The notes under the pieces: model-generated | Told to the model about the DNA's origin: nothing | Seen by the model: the letters and a program-made list of their open reading frames with translations, nothing else | The model's database searches: none | Translations under genes and position numbers: made by a program | Origin: Pseudomonas sp. S06B 330 | GTDB taxonomy: Bacteria > Pseudomonadota > Gammaproteobacteria > Pseudomonadales > Pseudomonadaceae | Direction: 5' to 3' | DNA: 64,000 bases | NCBI RefSeq assembly: GCF_002845275.2 | Contig: NZ_CP088149.1 | Coordinates: forward strand, 721,501 to 785,500 | Shown: piece after piece, positions 63,953-64,000 of the stretch | Layout: the number at the start of each line of letters is the position of its first letter | Numbering within the stretch: the first letter of the stretch is position 1

Positions 63953-64000
63953 GATGTCTCTCCCTTGATACAGTCAGCTTAGTGGTTACTGGTACTTTTT

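Noticed and set aside
1..64000. CRISPR array
   Set aside because: No regularly spaced direct repeats with unique spacers were found; the repeats seen are palindromic REPIN-type or GCTCCC-type elements.

Overview
The window reads as a Pseudomonas chromosome, most like the P. putida / P. fluorescens groups. The evidence is the codon use, the gene order (selenocysteine formate dehydrogenase block; nrdR-ribD-ribC-ribBA-ribH-nusB-thiL-pgpA-ribA; dxs-ispA-xseB; ppa-mtfA-dedA; eutC-eutB-eat-aldehyde dehydrogenase-sigma54 regulator; mpl-ubiX) and three copies of a palindromic repeat built on GTAGCCGCTGCC. The comparison with reference strains is from memory; no alignment was run.

Layout. (1) 1-4.5 kb is an accessory segment with sparse small genes and more A+T-rich, irregular codon use. 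It holds the C-terminal part of a large protein ending in a PD-(D/E)XK nuclease-like domain, a DEDDh exonuclease-like gene, and an XRE regulator divergent from an unknown 148-residue gene. A strong terminator at 4528-4560 marks the return to core sequence. (2) 4.7-13.8 kb is a complete selenocysteine module: fdnG with an in-frame UGA and its SECIS hairpin, fdxH, fdnI, fdhE, selA, selB and tRNA-Sec. (3) 13.9-24.4 kb holds a hydrolase, a TSUP permease, two nucleotide-sugar SDR genes, ompW, a four-gene zinc-responsive ABC operon with a Zur-like box, a YbbN-type thioredoxin, a methyltransferase and a lipoprotein. (4) 24.5-38.3 kb is cofactor and isoprenoid housekeeping: riboflavin synthesis, thiL, pgpA, ribA, a BtuF-like/BtuB pair, dxs, ispA and xseB. 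(5) 38.5-50.3 kb is more variable: an MBOAT plus two SGNH proteins (a probable polymer O-acetylation cassette), rtcB, a MORN-repeat lipoprotein, a LysR/MFS/nitrilase cluster, an S24-type regulator with a probably dead protease domain, and a DUF6124/DUF3077 pair behind a structured RNA leader. (6) 50.4-64 kb is core again: ppa, mtfA, dedA, a GNAT, the ethanolamine operon with its sigma54 activator, mpl, ubiX, a YceK-like lipoprotein and an NAD(P)-binding oxidoreductase.

How the genes work together. FdnGHI oxidises periplasmic formate and passes electrons to quinone. FdhE assists enzyme maturation, and SelA, SelB and tRNA-Sec supply the machinery that reads the UGA codon. Ethanolamine is imported by Eat, split by EutBC to acetaldehyde and ammonia, and the aldehyde is oxidised by the ExaC-like dehydrogenase; no microcompartment genes are present. 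A sigma54 promoter and an inverted repeat between the dehydrogenase and regulator genes fit control by the encoded activator.

The least explained parts are the left-edge nuclease-tailed protein, the XRE/orphan pair with its shared palindrome, the structured leader at 49578-49705, the MBOAT-SGNH-SGNH cassette and the LysR-MFS-nitrilase cluster.
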